From NCBI GenBank assembly GCA_964525045.1, contig CAZGFD010000020.1, positions 1-64,000 of the forward strand: a DNA stretch of 64,000 nucleotides, given 5' to 3'. Both the position numbers and the translations under genes were made by a program. Below the pieces are notes generated by a model. That model ran no database searches and had not been told where the DNA came from. It saw nothing but the letters and a program-made list of their open reading frames with translations. The DNA is from G020348185 sp964525045. GTDB lineage: Bacteria > Nitrospirota > Nitrospiria > Nitrospirales > UBA8639. Shown in pieces: positions 8,838-17,581 of the stretch (position 1 is its first letter; the number at the start of each line of letters is the position of its first letter).

Positions 8838-9260
8838 TGGTTGCGGGGGAGGGATTTGAACCCTCGACCTTTGGGTTATGCATACCACTACAGCTTACGC
8901 TGCCTGAATGAACCAGTTTGTGGTCTGGACTTTCTCTTCACCCTCGGACCGGCTCAACCGCCGTTAGGGTGCCTGCCGTCAAGTCTCTACACCTTCTCTA
9001 ACAACGGATCAGCTGCTAGAGCTTGGCTCGGGATTACCGTGCCACCGGCTTCCCCGAATTTGACAGGAGATCGCACAGAAGTTTCTTTCTGTACAGCCCC
9101 AAGTAGGATTAACTCCCAAGAGCCACCTGCGTCAGCGAAAACCTTTGCCTGTGACACTTGTCAGTTTCAAGAAGTTGGATGTTCCCCGAAACTGAAACCT
9201 AATGGCTTGGCGTTACCTACGGAATGAGCCCAACGAGCTACCAGACTGCTCCACCCCGCG
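8838..9260 (-). tRNA. Initiator tRNA-fMet(CAU) interrupted by a group I intron
   Basis: Joining the outer parts gives a standard 77-nt initiator tRNA: 5' exon CGCGGGGTGGAGC...GGGCTCAT (ending about 9224) and 3' exon AACCCAAAGG...CCCGCAACCA (from about 8877 down to 8838). Initiator identity is shown by the unpaired C1-A72 at the acceptor end, the GGG/CCC anticodon-stem pairs and the CAU anticodon. The CCA is encoded. The break lies in the anticodon loop. Because the trinucleotide CAT occurs at both junctions the exact splice point is ambiguous; exon ending in U33 with an intron ending in G would obey group I rules. A promoter lies just upstream and a terminator just downstream, so the gene is a single transcription unit. 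Confidence 0.93.
8878..9223 (-). ncRNA. Group I intron (IC3-like) in tRNA-fMet
   Basis: About 346 nt between the two tRNA halves. On the minus strand the four conserved group I elements appear in order: P-like AATTCGGGGAAGCC (9060-9047), Q-like GTAATCCCGAGCCAAGC (9037-9021), R-like GTAGAGACTTGACGGCAGGC (8990-8971) and S-like AAGAGAAAGTCC (8938-8927). P and Q can pair through CGGG/CCCG (P4), and R and S through GACTT/AAGTC (P7). These words resemble the tRNA-Leu and tRNA-fMet introns of cyanobacteria. No homing endonuclease frame fits inside, so it is a minimal, presumably self-splicing ribozyme. Boundaries are uncertain by a few bases. Confidence 0.9.
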
Positions 9261-9265
9261 GACTG

Positions 9266-9295
9266 ATAGTAGTCGAGGGACGTTCACTTCGTCAA
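9266..9295 (-). promoter_or_regulatory. Sigma70-type promoter of tRNA-fMet
   Basis: On the minus strand TTGACG (9295-9290), an 18-base spacer and TACTAT (9271-9266) lie directly upstream of the tRNA 5' end at 9260, the spacing expected for a short leader. Confidence 0.75.
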
Positions 9296-9355
9296 CGTTA
9301 TCATTATTTTTTCTCACTTTTGATTGATTTTTCTTCTGTGGTATGTTGACGGATT

Positions 9356-9994
9356 ATGGTTGTCGCCGCAGTTTTTGGCACCTTTCTCTTTCTGGTCTTG
9401 ATTTTCGGGGATTGGTATCAATTCACAAGCTTGCAGAGTTGGGCAAGCCGATATGGGTTTGGCATTGCCCGACGACAAGACCGCTTGGCTACGATTCCTT
9501 CGAAGAGCCTATCCCGACAATTCGACTCCCAGGGGGTTCTTCAACTCCCCCATGGTGTAGCAAGGTTATTTCAGGACCAGGCCTTGATCGTGATCCGCCC
9601 CTATTATCAACTTTTTTCAATGCGCTTTCGAACGGCCTGGCCCATGAAAGGAACCATTGAGGTCAAGCAGGAAGGTCAGGAACTTCTCCTGGGGTTGGTC
9701 AAACGCATGCCATGGACCTCGGCCTTGATTACGATGCTGTGGCTGGCACTTGTAGTCGTCGGGACCTTAGTGTTTGTCGTCATGTTTGGTCTGGATGGAG
9801 GATTCCAATCAATGGGGGGTGTTTTCTTAGGTCTTGGAATCTTCGCGTTGGGCGTGCTGGTCCTGGCCTTTGGATTGGTGTTGCTTTCTTTAGCCTATCG
9901 GCTTGAGGACCATCGGTTGATGCAGGTGTATCAGGAACTACAGGAGGCACTGAGCCCTGCTGGTAGGCAGGAGAGGGAAGGAGGAAAAACTTGA
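9356..9994 (+). CDS. Hypothetical membrane protein
   Basis: 212 residues, family not recognised. An N-terminal hydrophobic helix (VVAAVFGTFLFLVLIFGDWY) is followed by about 100 soluble residues, then two hydrophobic helices at about 120-145 and 150-180, and a charged tail. The topology suggests an inner-membrane protein with a soluble loop of about 90 residues. No catalytic motif is visible. It is divergent from the tRNA-fMet gene and convergent with the DUF4340 gene, 15 bases apart. There is no clear ribosome-binding site before ATG 9356. Confidence 0.6.
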   Translation: MVVAAVFGTFLFLVLIFGDWYQFTSLQSWASRYGFGIARRQDRLATIPSKSLSRQFDSQGVLQLPHGVARLFQDQALIVIRPYYQLFSMRFRTAWPMKGTIEVKQEGQELLLGLVKRMPWTSALITMLWLALVVVGTLVFVVMFGLDGGFQSMGGVFLGLGIFALGVLVLAFGLVLLSLAYRLEDHRLMQVYQELQEALSPAGRQEREGGKT

Positions 9995-10009
9995 GGATAG
10001 AACCCCGAG

Positions 10010-11209
10010 TTAGGACTCTTTGGTAAGGAGATCTTCTTTCTTCTTTGAAAAGTTGTCGACCTTGAACTTTGGCAATTCGAAAATCCAGCCTTCAATTTTT
10101 TTATTCAAGGCTGTGACTTCTTCCTTAACCTCTTCGGCGGGTTTCATTTTGGGTTTAGCAGGTTGTGATGTCTCCTGATTTTTAGCTTCCCCGGTCTTGG
10201 CAATTTTCTCCTCAGTCGATGAATCAGTTTTTGAAGCTCCGGCTTTCTGGCCTTGGGTCGGGTCCTCTTTGTCCACCTGGCTCTCGGGATCCTCTAGTTT
10301 GTAGACGAGGGATGGATCAAACCCCGCGGCAACCTTGCCATAGACCTTCTCCCCATCTTCGAATGCCTGGAGGGTTACCTGGAGCCCATCGAACGTTTCT
10401 AGCACTACTTTGACGCCGGTTTCCCCTTCTAACTCCATCGCCCCCTCTTTTAAAACATCATCCAACGTGAGAGTGGACAGCGAGTTGACGACGTTGTTCA
10501 CGTTAAACTGGGATTGAACTTTATATCCCTTCGGCATGTCGGCTACTTGAAAATCGAGGGCATCCGGTGACGGTTTCTCAACGGTTAAGGATTCTCCACC
10601 GGGATGCGTGACTCGTACACGGTGGACACGCGACCCTGCCAGGGCAAGAATATCTTGATCCAACCATTCTGTGACGGTTCTTTCCAATGGAAGTTTCCCT
10701 GTCACGAGCCAGGTTTGAGAATCATCAGGCTTCCGAACATAAATCTCGCTGAGGCTGGGATTCTCTTTGGCTGGACGTTGGTCGCCAATCAACAGTTTGG
10801 CGGCTTCCTCATTTTGATTGGTTTGAATGGTGACCAACGTCGCCCTGGAACCTTCCTTTGTCTGATCTTGAAGGCCGAGCTTTCCATAGAGATCGGGATT
10901 ATTGGTTTTCGGTTCACGAAATCGCAATTCGGAAATTCCCACCAGCGCGCTTTTGACCTTGTCCCAGGCAGCAGGGTAATGATTTTTTTCCTTGACTCCC
11001 CATCGGTTTTCCCGGCGAACAAGGGTGACGGTCTCACCCCTTGATTCGATGGTCAATTCCGTGACATCGTTGATCTTGGCCATTAACTCAGGAAAAACAA
11101 GACCACGCCCTTGGGACAGAGGTTTTGTTGTTTCCTGGTTCAGGAACACCGCCACCCCAATGACGATAATCGTCATGCTGGCCAAAATACCAAAAGGTTT
11201 TGCCCTCAT
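10010..11209 (-). CDS. DUF4340 domain protein of a GldA/F/G-type ABC system
   Basis: About 399 residues with an N-terminal membrane anchor (FGILASMTIIVIGVAVFLNQ) and a soluble extracytoplasmic part with repeated beta-rich units, as in DUF4340 proteins. This family commonly sits next to GldG-like genes, as here. Near the C-terminus there is a low-complexity charged stretch rich in K, E, T and P (about residues 310-370), then a short helical end. The start at 11209 is chosen because GAGGAG lies immediately upstream; an ATG six codons earlier has no such site. Function unknown; probably a periplasmic partner of the transporter. Confidence 0.8.
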   Translation of the reverse strand: MRAKPFGILASMTIIVIGVAVFLNQETTKPLSQGRGLVFPELMAKINDVTELTIESRGETVTLVRRENRWGVKEKNHYPAAWDKVKSALVGISELRFREPKTNNPDLYGKLGLQDQTKEGSRATLVTIQTNQNEEAAKLLIGDQRPAKENPSLSEIYVRKPDDSQTWLVTGKLPLERTVTEWLDQDILALAGSRVHRVRVTHPGGESLTVEKPSPDALDFQVADMPKGYKVQSQFNVNNVVNSLSTLTLDDVLKEGAMELEGETGVKVVLETFDGLQVTLQAFEDGEKVYGKVAAGFDPSLVYKLEDPESQVDKEDPTQGQKAGASKTDSSTEEKIAKTGEAKNQETSQPAKPKMKPAEEVKEEVTALNKKIEGWIFELPKFKVDNFSKKKEDLLTKES

Positions 11210-11300
11210 CGTCTCCTCTTTGAACATGGCATAGTTCGTCTCACCATCTCTTCCCTCAACGGTTCACCTTCTTCATGGCTGCCTACAAAGTCCTCCACCC

Positions 11301-13226
11301 CTATTCACTCTTTCTCAGTCGCCTGCGGTTTCGAGAGCTACTGATCCACACTCCCCCCACCGCGATGAGCAGAGGCACCAAGCCGATGTTGAGAAACTTC
11401 ACCCATCCCTCCAAGCGCTCAATATTTTTCACCAATTCCCGCTGGACCCCTCGAAGATCTTTCCGAACCTGGACCAGCTCCTGTCGGAACTTGGCAATCT
11501 CCTGCTGCTGGGCGCTACTCAAAATGAGTGCGCTTCCTTCCGGCTTTTGGCTCTGCAACTGGTCAATTTTTTGCTCAGCCGCTTTTTTGCGATCCTGAAG
11601 CGCTTGCTCCCTCCGGCGGAACTGTTGTTCGGCTTCCTGCTGAAGGGCATGAACCAGGGTAAAGGGACGAGAAAATCCCGCCTGGCCCCTCACACTGATC
11701 AAGTCATTACTGCCGGTGAGATTATCAAGAGCATTCGTGACGAGATTGCCATTGTCCGCCGTCGGAATCCCAATTCGCTGTCCGAAGAAACTTTGGACCT
11801 GCACCCAAAATCGATCTTGTAACAAATCCGTATCGGCAACGACGATCACATTAATCGGTTCCTTCGATTCTGTCAGGTGCTCCTTGAGAGGATCGGGCTC
11901 ATCAGGTGTTTCCTCTTTTGCCTCGGCATCAGTTTTCTCTTTTTTAGGCCTTCCTTCAGGAAAGGCTGTTTTGACGGTGCCGGTGATCCGGGCGGCCATG
12001 GTTAACTGTTCACCCCCTGGCTGATAATCTTTCAACATGCTCAGGGGATCGGGCATAAAAGCCAAACGGGAGGCTTCCATTTGCATGGCCTCTTCTCCCG
12101 ACTCTATGAGAGGAGTGAATTCAGTTCCGGCCTCGTCTTTCTTTACCAGAATTCCGGCCGATGCCAGGAGGACATTGGAAATTTGGGCGGTCACGATATC
12201 CTCACCGTTGAGGTAGTCCTTTGTCAGGCCAATCCACACAGGATAATCAACGACCCGCGGCCGAGACTGGTGTTGAATTTGAACTTTCTTCGCCAAAGGT
12301 AAATCACTCACGACCTTTCCCTTGACTAATTCAACTCCCCAGGCCTGAAAAAGCTTTCCGAGATCAGAATTCTTCGGCCCCGTTCCACCGAAGGGATTAT
12401 TTGGCGTTGCCACGCCACGGTCCGCTTCTGAGTGAGGGTCCACAAACACCAGGACCCGGCCTCCTCCTAAAACAAACTGATCGATCGCGTACAACGTGGC
12501 ATTACCGAGATTTTTGGGATGAACGATCATCAGGACATTGATGTCTTCCGGGATCTCCTTTGCGTTTCTATCAACCGTTTTAACCTCTAACAACTGCTCG
12601 ATATGATCGAGGATAATCCAAGGGGACCCTCCCTGTTGCGGCATCATGGGATTGGCCGGACCTCCCTCGAGGGGCAGAGTACTGAGGAGCCCGACGATCT
12701 GTTTTTGGGGATGCGCCAATTTGTAAACCAACTTCGTGAGGTCATACTCCAGAAACTCTTCTCGATCTGGCTGGAAAAAGGGGAGGATTTCCAGGTCATC
12801 GGTTGAGCTGGTCCCGGCTAAACCGAAGTAAAACTGGGTGCTACCCCCATCCAACGGAACCCCCTGAAGCCCAAAGGCCACCGCACGGTCTTCCTCTTCG
12901 GAAAACGGCTCCGGATCGATCACTTGTAAAATAATGGTTCCATCGGCGACTTGTTCAAATTCTTTCAACATTTCTTCGACCCGGGTCGCATACCCTTTAA
13001 TCCCCGGAAGACCGGTCGCCAATTTTTTCGAAATATAGAGTCGGAGGGTCACCGGTTCTTCCAATCCTGAGAGAATGTTCCTTGTTCCCTCAGAAAGGGT
13101 ATACAGGCTGTTGACAGTCAGATCGAAACGTGCGGAACTGAGTGCCACGTTGCTGATCATATTCGCCGCTCCAAACAGCGCCGCTGCAAGCAACAAACCC
13201 GTCCCGGTAAGAAGTGTTTTGTTCAT
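11301..13226 (-). CDS. gldG: GldG-like ABC transporter accessory protein
   Basis: 641 residues. The N-terminal helix (LLTGTGLLLAAALFGAANMI) is followed by FDLTVNSLYTLSEGTRNILSGLEEPVTLRLYIS, the hallmark opening of the GldG/DUF7088-type family. A long soluble region includes VLVFVDPHSEADRG. A predicted coiled coil (EAEQQFRRREQALQDRKKAAEQ and onward, about 535-610) leads into a C-terminal helix and a basic tail. In gliding Bacteroidetes GldA, GldF and GldG form an ABC transporter; relatives are widespread in non-gliding bacteria with unknown substrates. It overlaps neither neighbour, with 27 bases to the permease gene. Confidence 0.85.
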   Translation of the reverse strand: MNKTLLTGTGLLLAAALFGAANMISNVALSSARFDLTVNSLYTLSEGTRNILSGLEEPVTLRLYISKKLATGLPGIKGYATRVEEMLKEFEQVADGTIILQVIDPEPFSEEEDRAVAFGLQGVPLDGGSTQFYFGLAGTSSTDDLEILPFFQPDREEFLEYDLTKLVYKLAHPQKQIVGLLSTLPLEGGPANPMMPQQGGSPWIILDHIEQLLEVKTVDRNAKEIPEDINVLMIVHPKNLGNATLYAIDQFVLGGGRVLVFVDPHSEADRGVATPNNPFGGTGPKNSDLGKLFQAWGVELVKGKVVSDLPLAKKVQIQHQSRPRVVDYPVWIGLTKDYLNGEDIVTAQISNVLLASAGILVKKDEAGTEFTPLIESGEEAMQMEASRLAFMPDPLSMLKDYQPGGEQLTMAARITGTVKTAFPEGRPKKEKTDAEAKEETPDEPDPLKEHLTESKEPINVIVVADTDLLQDRFWVQVQSFFGQRIGIPTADNGNLVTNALDNLTGSNDLISVRGQAGFSRPFTLVHALQQEAEQQFRRREQALQDRKKAAEQKIDQLQSQKPEGSALILSSAQQQEIAKFRQELVQVRKDLRGVQRELVKNIERLEGWVKFLNIGLVPLLIAVGGVWISSSRNRRRLRKSE

Positions 13227-13253
13227 GTCTTGTCCCCTACTTGATCTATCCTG

Positions 13254-13988
13254 CTATTCGGCTTTCTTCATATCGATGATGGTGGCCGTCGCAAAAAGCC
13301 AAAAGGTAATAAGGCTGAGGAAAAAGAAAATATCTCTCAAATCCAGCACACCCTTGCTAATGGATTGGAAATGGGTCAAAAAGCTAAAGGAACTGATCGC
13401 GTCCAGGAGGAATTGAGGAGACCACCCGCTAAAAAATTCCAGGACAAGGGGAAAGCCGCTGAGGACAAACCCAAGACACACCACCACACTGATGATAAAG
13501 GCAATCACCTGATTCTTTGTAAGCGCGGACATGCAAGACCCAATGGCCAAAAATCCCCCAGCCATGAGCAGGCTCCCCACATAGCTCGCCACAATGACCC
13601 CGTTGTCGGGTTGACCCAACACATTCACGGTAATCCACATAGGAAAGGTTAAGGAGAGGGCAATTCCCGTGAAGCACCATGCGGCTAAAAATTTCCCTAA
13701 CACCGCCTCCCACATCGTCACCGGCAGGGTGAGCAGCAGCTCAATCGTTCCCCCTTTTCGTTCCTCAGCCCACAACCGCATCGCTAATGCCGGGATTAAC
13801 ACCAAATAGAGCCAAGGATGAAAATCAAAAAATGGAATGAGATCGGCCTGCCCACGAGCAAAGAAGTTTCCCAAATAAAAGGTGAAAGCCCCACTCAGCA
13901 TCAAAAAAATTACGATGAACACAGCGGCAATCGGCGTGGAAAAATATCCAGCCAACTCGCGCCTAAAAATCACCCCTATTCGTCCCAC
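13254..13988 (-). CDS. gldF: ABC-2 type permease, GldF-like
   Basis: 244 residues with six hydrophobic helices. The opening RELAGYFSTPIAAVFIVIFLMLSGAFTFYLGNFF and the AMRLWAEERKGGTIELLLTLPVTMWEAVLGKFLAAW segment are typical of ABC-2 family permeases of the GldF/NosY group. The start is GTG at 13988 with AAAGGA seven bases upstream. It lies between the ATPase and GldG genes in one minus-strand operon. Confidence 0.88.
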   Translation of the reverse strand: MGRIGVIFRRELAGYFSTPIAAVFIVIFLMLSGAFTFYLGNFFARGQADLIPFFDFHPWLYLVLIPALAMRLWAEERKGGTIELLLTLPVTMWEAVLGKFLAAWCFTGIALSLTFPMWITVNVLGQPDNGVIVASYVGSLLMAGGFLAIGSCMSALTKNQVIAFIISVVVCLGFVLSGFPLVLEFFSGWSPQFLLDAISSFSFLTHFQSISKGVLDLRDIFFFLSLITFWLFATATIIDMKKAE

Positions 13989-14098
13989 GATTCAATCCTT
14001 TCTTGAGCCTTCAATGTCGAGTTTCTAGGGATCCTGAACCAATTTTGAAAGGTGGGGGGGTAACTTGAGGTATGGAAATTCCCGCCCACCCTGTCCTT

Positions 14099-15055
14099 CT
14101 ATGTCAATTCTTGCTTTGATACCGTTAACGATCGAAACACTTCATCTAATTGTCCTCGATCAACATACAACTCATCCACTTCCCATTGTTGTTCTTTGGC
14201 ACAATGACCGACATCGGCGATAATCCATTTCCCCGGATCGGGGAAGAGCCGGAATTGAGTGAGGTCGCCGGTTGTGCCCAATTCCTGAACATTTTTCACT
14301 CCGCTGATATTCTTGAGCCGTGCCTGAATTTCATGCGCTTCGCCGCCGCGAATGGCGAGAATGACCGTATTATGGTTGGGGGATCGCTCCTCCAATTCGA
14401 CCGGGGTCCCGTCCGTCACGACTTTTCCCTTCGCAATAATCATGGCACGGGTACAGACCGCTTGCACTTCTTCAAGAATATGGGTTGAGAGAATGATCGC
14501 CTTCTCCTTGGCCATATTTTTTATGAGGGTTCGCACTTCATGTTTTTGATTGGGGTCAAGACCGTCCGTCGGTTCATCTAACACCAGGACTTCCGGATCG
14601 TGAAGTATGGCCTGCGCCAGCCCCACTCGACGCTTAAATCCTTTCGACAACGTATCAATCTGTTGCTTGAGAACCGATTGAAGGTTTACTTTTTCTACGG
14701 TTTCGGACACACGGGTTCGAAGTTCGGAACCCCGGAATCCACGCATTTCGGCGACAAAGGTCAGAAAGGTCGCCGGGGTCATATCCAGATACGCCGGTGC
14801 TCCCTCTGGTAAATACCCAATGCGTGTTTTGGCCTCCAAGGGTTGGTCCTGGATATCAAATCCACTGATACGGACTGTACCGCTGGTGGGAGTGAGAAAA
14901 CCGGTAATCATTTTCATGGTTGTGGATTTCCCTGCACCATTGGGTCCTAAAAACCCTAAGACTTCTCCTTGGCCGACCGTAAATGACACGCCATCAACGG
15001 CGAGAATGGGGCCGAATTCTTTTCGCAACTTCTGGATTTCAACCATTGTTCCCAT
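14099..15055 (-). CDS. gldA: ABC transporter ATP-binding protein, GldA-like
   Basis: About 318 residues. Walker A GPNGAGKSTT, signature LSKGFKRRVGLAQAI, Walker B VLVLDEPTDGLDPNQ and the switch histidine in ILSTHILEEV are all present. The C-terminal 100 residues form the extra domain seen in ABC-2 export ATPases. It is the first gene of the four-gene operon, ATPase, permease, GldG-like and DUF4340, with 110 bases to the permease. The start at 15055 follows CAGGAA; an ORF extension to 15091 is less likely. Confidence 0.88.
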   Translation of the reverse strand: MGTMVEIQKLRKEFGPILAVDGVSFTVGQGEVLGFLGPNGAGKSTTMKMITGFLTPTSGTVRISGFDIQDQPLEAKTRIGYLPEGAPAYLDMTPATFLTFVAEMRGFRGSELRTRVSETVEKVNLQSVLKQQIDTLSKGFKRRVGLAQAILHDPEVLVLDEPTDGLDPNQKHEVRTLIKNMAKEKAIILSTHILEEVQAVCTRAMIIAKGKVVTDGTPVELEERSPNHNTVILAIRGGEAHEIQARLKNISGVKNVQELGTTGDLTQFRLFPDPGKWIIADVGHCAKEQQWEVDELYVDRGQLDEVFRSLTVSKQELT

Positions 15056-15091
15056 ATCGCGATTTCCTGTTGTGATCCGAGCAAAAGTCAA

Positions 15092-15965
15092 CCAACCTCT
15101 TGCGGACTACGTTTAAGGTTCAACAGTTAAACACTTCTCATTCCTAATCTTGAAACTCGAGGCCTAAAACTTGTATTCGCCATTTTCTGAGCAAAGAAAT
15201 TGGTGAAGAGGGATACGTTTCAGATGCCGACCCTCCGGTTAGGAACTTTTAAATTTTAATTTTTGGGTTTGGAACCTGGAACTACATGGCACCGCTCGTT
15301 TTTTTTACCATTCTGCGAAGTAGAGGTTCAATTCAGACTTTCCGGCGGAATTCGCCACGGTGGCCATGGAGCAGTGTATCATGTTGCAGGCCGTCCGTGA
15401 AATAAGAATTGGGAGTTTTCTGAACTTTGAGGACTTAATGGAACCATTGGGGAATATCATAAAAAATTTTGCTTTCCCGCTACTTTACTCTTTACACAGG
15501 AAAAATTTAAGATCAAAATAAAGAAGACATGAACGGACCGCATGACACACCTTAACAATGGAGGTTACATGGACACCGGCTATCCAGCCTTAATTTCAGA
15601 TCCACTAGTGACATCACACGACCCACAAACCCAAAAGATTTCTTGTGGTCTGGTTTCCGATGAAGATCCCGTTGCTTCGACTCCCTCTGAGCCAACGGGT
15701 TCGCCCCCGACCATTGCCAACGCTTCTTGAAGGGTTTTGCAACCCTGATTCTCAGATCCTCATCCTCCAATCCTGGGTAAGAATTCGCCAGGGACACAAT
15801 TACTTATCCTTTTCAACCAGAATAAGGGCATGTCCCCATTTCCCGGTTCAGAGCTAACATGCTTGGGGATGGGATGACGCCTGATCATTTTAGGATTTAT
15901 CTCGATAGCCGCTTCTCTCTTGGTGAAACGAAAAATTTGAATAAAACGGTCGAAAGGAGGAAAGA
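15092..15965. other. Long gene-poor stretch
   Basis: About 870 bases between the ABC operon and the cupredoxin gene. Apart from one small possible ORF at 15569-15730 I see no gene, RNA or strong hairpin. The first half is AT-rich and contains low-complexity runs (for example eight T at about 15300). It may hold the operon promoter, but no convincing -35/-10 pair was found. Confidence 0.3.
15569..15730 (+). CDS. Possible small protein, 53 residues
   Basis: An ATG preceded by GGAGG five bases upstream opens a short frame MDTGYPALISDPLVTSHD ending in SPPTIANAS. The composition is plausible but there is no recognisable domain, signal or membrane segment, and no neighbour to support it. The main argument is the good ribosome-binding site; a chance ORF is equally possible. 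Confidence 0.25.
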   Translation: MDTGYPALISDPLVTSHDPQTQKISCGLVSDEDPVASTPSEPTGSPPTIANAS

Positions 15966-16421
15966 TCAGGTTTCCTGGATCATACCGTCGTCATGGACAA
16001 CGACAATACCTCTCATAATTGGATGCAGGGTACAGTGGTAAGAGTATTTTCCGGGAGCAAGGTAATACAAGCTAAATTTTCCTTTAGGAGCAATGGCTCC
16101 CGAATCAAATGCGCAATACCCCCCGTCCTTACAACCATCATGAGTAATAGTATGATGGGTGGCAGTCGGATTTTCCCACCAAATCACGGTTCCTACATTT
16201 ACTTGAGCCGCCCTGGGTGAATAATACGGTGAGAGGCCGTCAATTTGAATTCGAAACGACGATGGCGTGGCGACCACGAGCGATGTGCCAAATACAAGCC
16301 CGAACACCACAACGCCAAGCACCCATCGGTTCCAGTTTTTCCCAGGCCAGTATTTTGCTGGAATGCAGGCGTTATCCTTCAAAACGGATTCCTTCGTTGA
16401 GTTTGATTCGTTTTTCATCAA
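15966..16421 (-). CDS. Membrane-anchored cupredoxin (plastocyanin-like blue copper protein)
   Basis: 151 residues. A polar N-terminal segment of about 30 residues precedes one hydrophobic helix (WVLGVVVFGLVFGTSLVVATP), then a small beta-rich domain. Copper ligands are visible: a histidine in TATHHTITHDG, and Cys130, His133 and Met136 in YHCTLHPIMRG, the type 1 copper pattern C-x2-H-x2-M. It probably acts as an exported or periplasm-facing electron carrier, anchored by its N-terminal helix. The neighbours give no clue to the partner. An unusual feature is the long hydrophilic segment before the helix. Confidence 0.85.
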   Translation of the reverse strand: MMKNESNSTKESVLKDNACIPAKYWPGKNWNRWVLGVVVFGLVFGTSLVVATPSSFRIQIDGLSPYYSPRAAQVNVGTVIWWENPTATHHTITHDGCKDGGYCAFDSGAIAPKGKFSLYYLAPGKYSYHCTLHPIMRGIVVVHDDGMIQET

Positions 16422-16744
16422 GTTTACGTTCCTTTTCTGCCCTCAAAGTCAGACCCATCACTTAAATAGGAGATGACGACATCCCTATAATAATATTATA
16501 CCCCTCCGAGACCCGTTCAAGAGGGCAAATTCTATCCCTTTTATATAGATAATCCTCCTGAGGCGGGAGTCAACGGTAGAGGATAGTTTAAAGTTCAAAG
16601 TTTAATAAGCAGGCTGTTCTTGGAATAGAGGGAAAACCATGCCACGTTCTGTTCCCTCGCCTCGGTGGGGATGTACGGACCGGGGATGTGGGGAGAGGGC
16701 GCATGAAGCCCATAAAAGTTGAATGTTGAACTTTGCCTATGAGC
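16422..16744. other. Intergenic region with GTTCAAAGTT-type words
   Basis: No gene seen. It contains degenerate copies of the words AAAGTTCAAAGTTTAATA (about 16590) and GTTGAATGTTGAACTTTG (about 16720), a repeat family that recurs near 47.1 and 53.5 kb. Confidence 0.4.
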
Positions 16745-17533
16745 CTATTTACTTGGACCGAACAGTTCTTCAAAAAAAACCTGCATATGACGCCACGAAC
16801 GGTGATCGGCTTCTTGGTTGTATTGAAGGGCGTCTATACCATGTTGATCAGCACCAGGGTTCGTGAAGCTGTGACGCGCACCCGCATACACGATCATTTG
16901 CCAATCTAATTCTGCCTTGTCCAAGGTCGTCCGAAATTTTCGGATATGTTCTTCGGAAAGAAAGGGATCCGCGTTGCCATGGGCAAGTAAGATCTTGGCT
17001 TTGATTCCGGAAACCTTGTTGGGGTCGGGGAGAGGAAGCGGGCCGTGGAAACTCACCACCCCTTGAATAGGGACCCCACTGTAAGCTAATTGCGTGACCG
17101 TCCCCCCTCCAAAACAATAGCCAATAGCGGCAATCCGATGAGTATCGACCACCTCCTGCGCCCGAAGAACTTTCAACCCTTCAATCGCTCGAGCCTGCCA
17201 CTGCTTCACATTGGCTGTTATTTCTTTCATCCAAGCACTCGCCTGATCAGGATGCGTCGTGACCTTCCCCATTCCATACATATCCACAGCGAACGCCGCA
17301 TATCCCAAAGCGGCTAACTGTTCGGCCCGTTGCCTCGCATAGTCATTTAACCCCCACCATTCGTGAACGACCAACACGCCTGGTCGTTTCCCCTTTATAG
17401 AATCATCCCAGGCAAAATACCCTTTTAATTTAAGGTCTCCATGCCCGTACTCAATGGATTTGGTCTGAATCGTGGCATGAACCATGGTCCAAGGAATGAA
17501 AAGAAAAAGAAGTATGAACATCAGTCGTATCAT
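16745..17533 (-). CDS. Dienelactone hydrolase family protein, exported
   Basis: 262 residues. The N-terminus (LMFILLFLFIPWTMVHA) is a signal peptide, unusual for the cytoplasmic clc-type enzymes but common in this subgroup. The alpha/beta-hydrolase core shows HEWWGLNDYARQRAEQLA, the nucleophile Cys in IGYCFGGG, Asp in HGNADPF and His in GARHSFTNPGA, a Cys-Asp-His triad. The natural substrate is unknown; the family opens lactones or other esters. It is a single gene on the minus strand with a small lipoprotein gene just upstream. Confidence 0.88.
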   Translation of the reverse strand: MIRLMFILLFLFIPWTMVHATIQTKSIEYGHGDLKLKGYFAWDDSIKGKRPGVLVVHEWWGLNDYARQRAEQLAALGYAAFAVDMYGMGKVTTHPDQASAWMKEITANVKQWQARAIEGLKVLRAQEVVDTHRIAAIGYCFGGGTVTQLAYSGVPIQGVVSFHGPLPLPDPNKVSGIKAKILLAHGNADPFLSEEHIRKFRTTLDKAELDWQMIVYAGARHSFTNPGADQHGIDALQYNQEADHRSWRHMQVFFEELFGPSK

Positions 17534-17581
17534 GACGTAAGTCTCCAGAGTATCTGTTTTTCAAAGTCCACAATTAACCCC

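Noticed and set aside
8841..9227. Plus-strand ORF of 128 codons across the tRNA intron
   Set aside because: It is the reverse complement of the split initiator tRNA and its group I intron; RNA structure explains the conservation better than protein coding.
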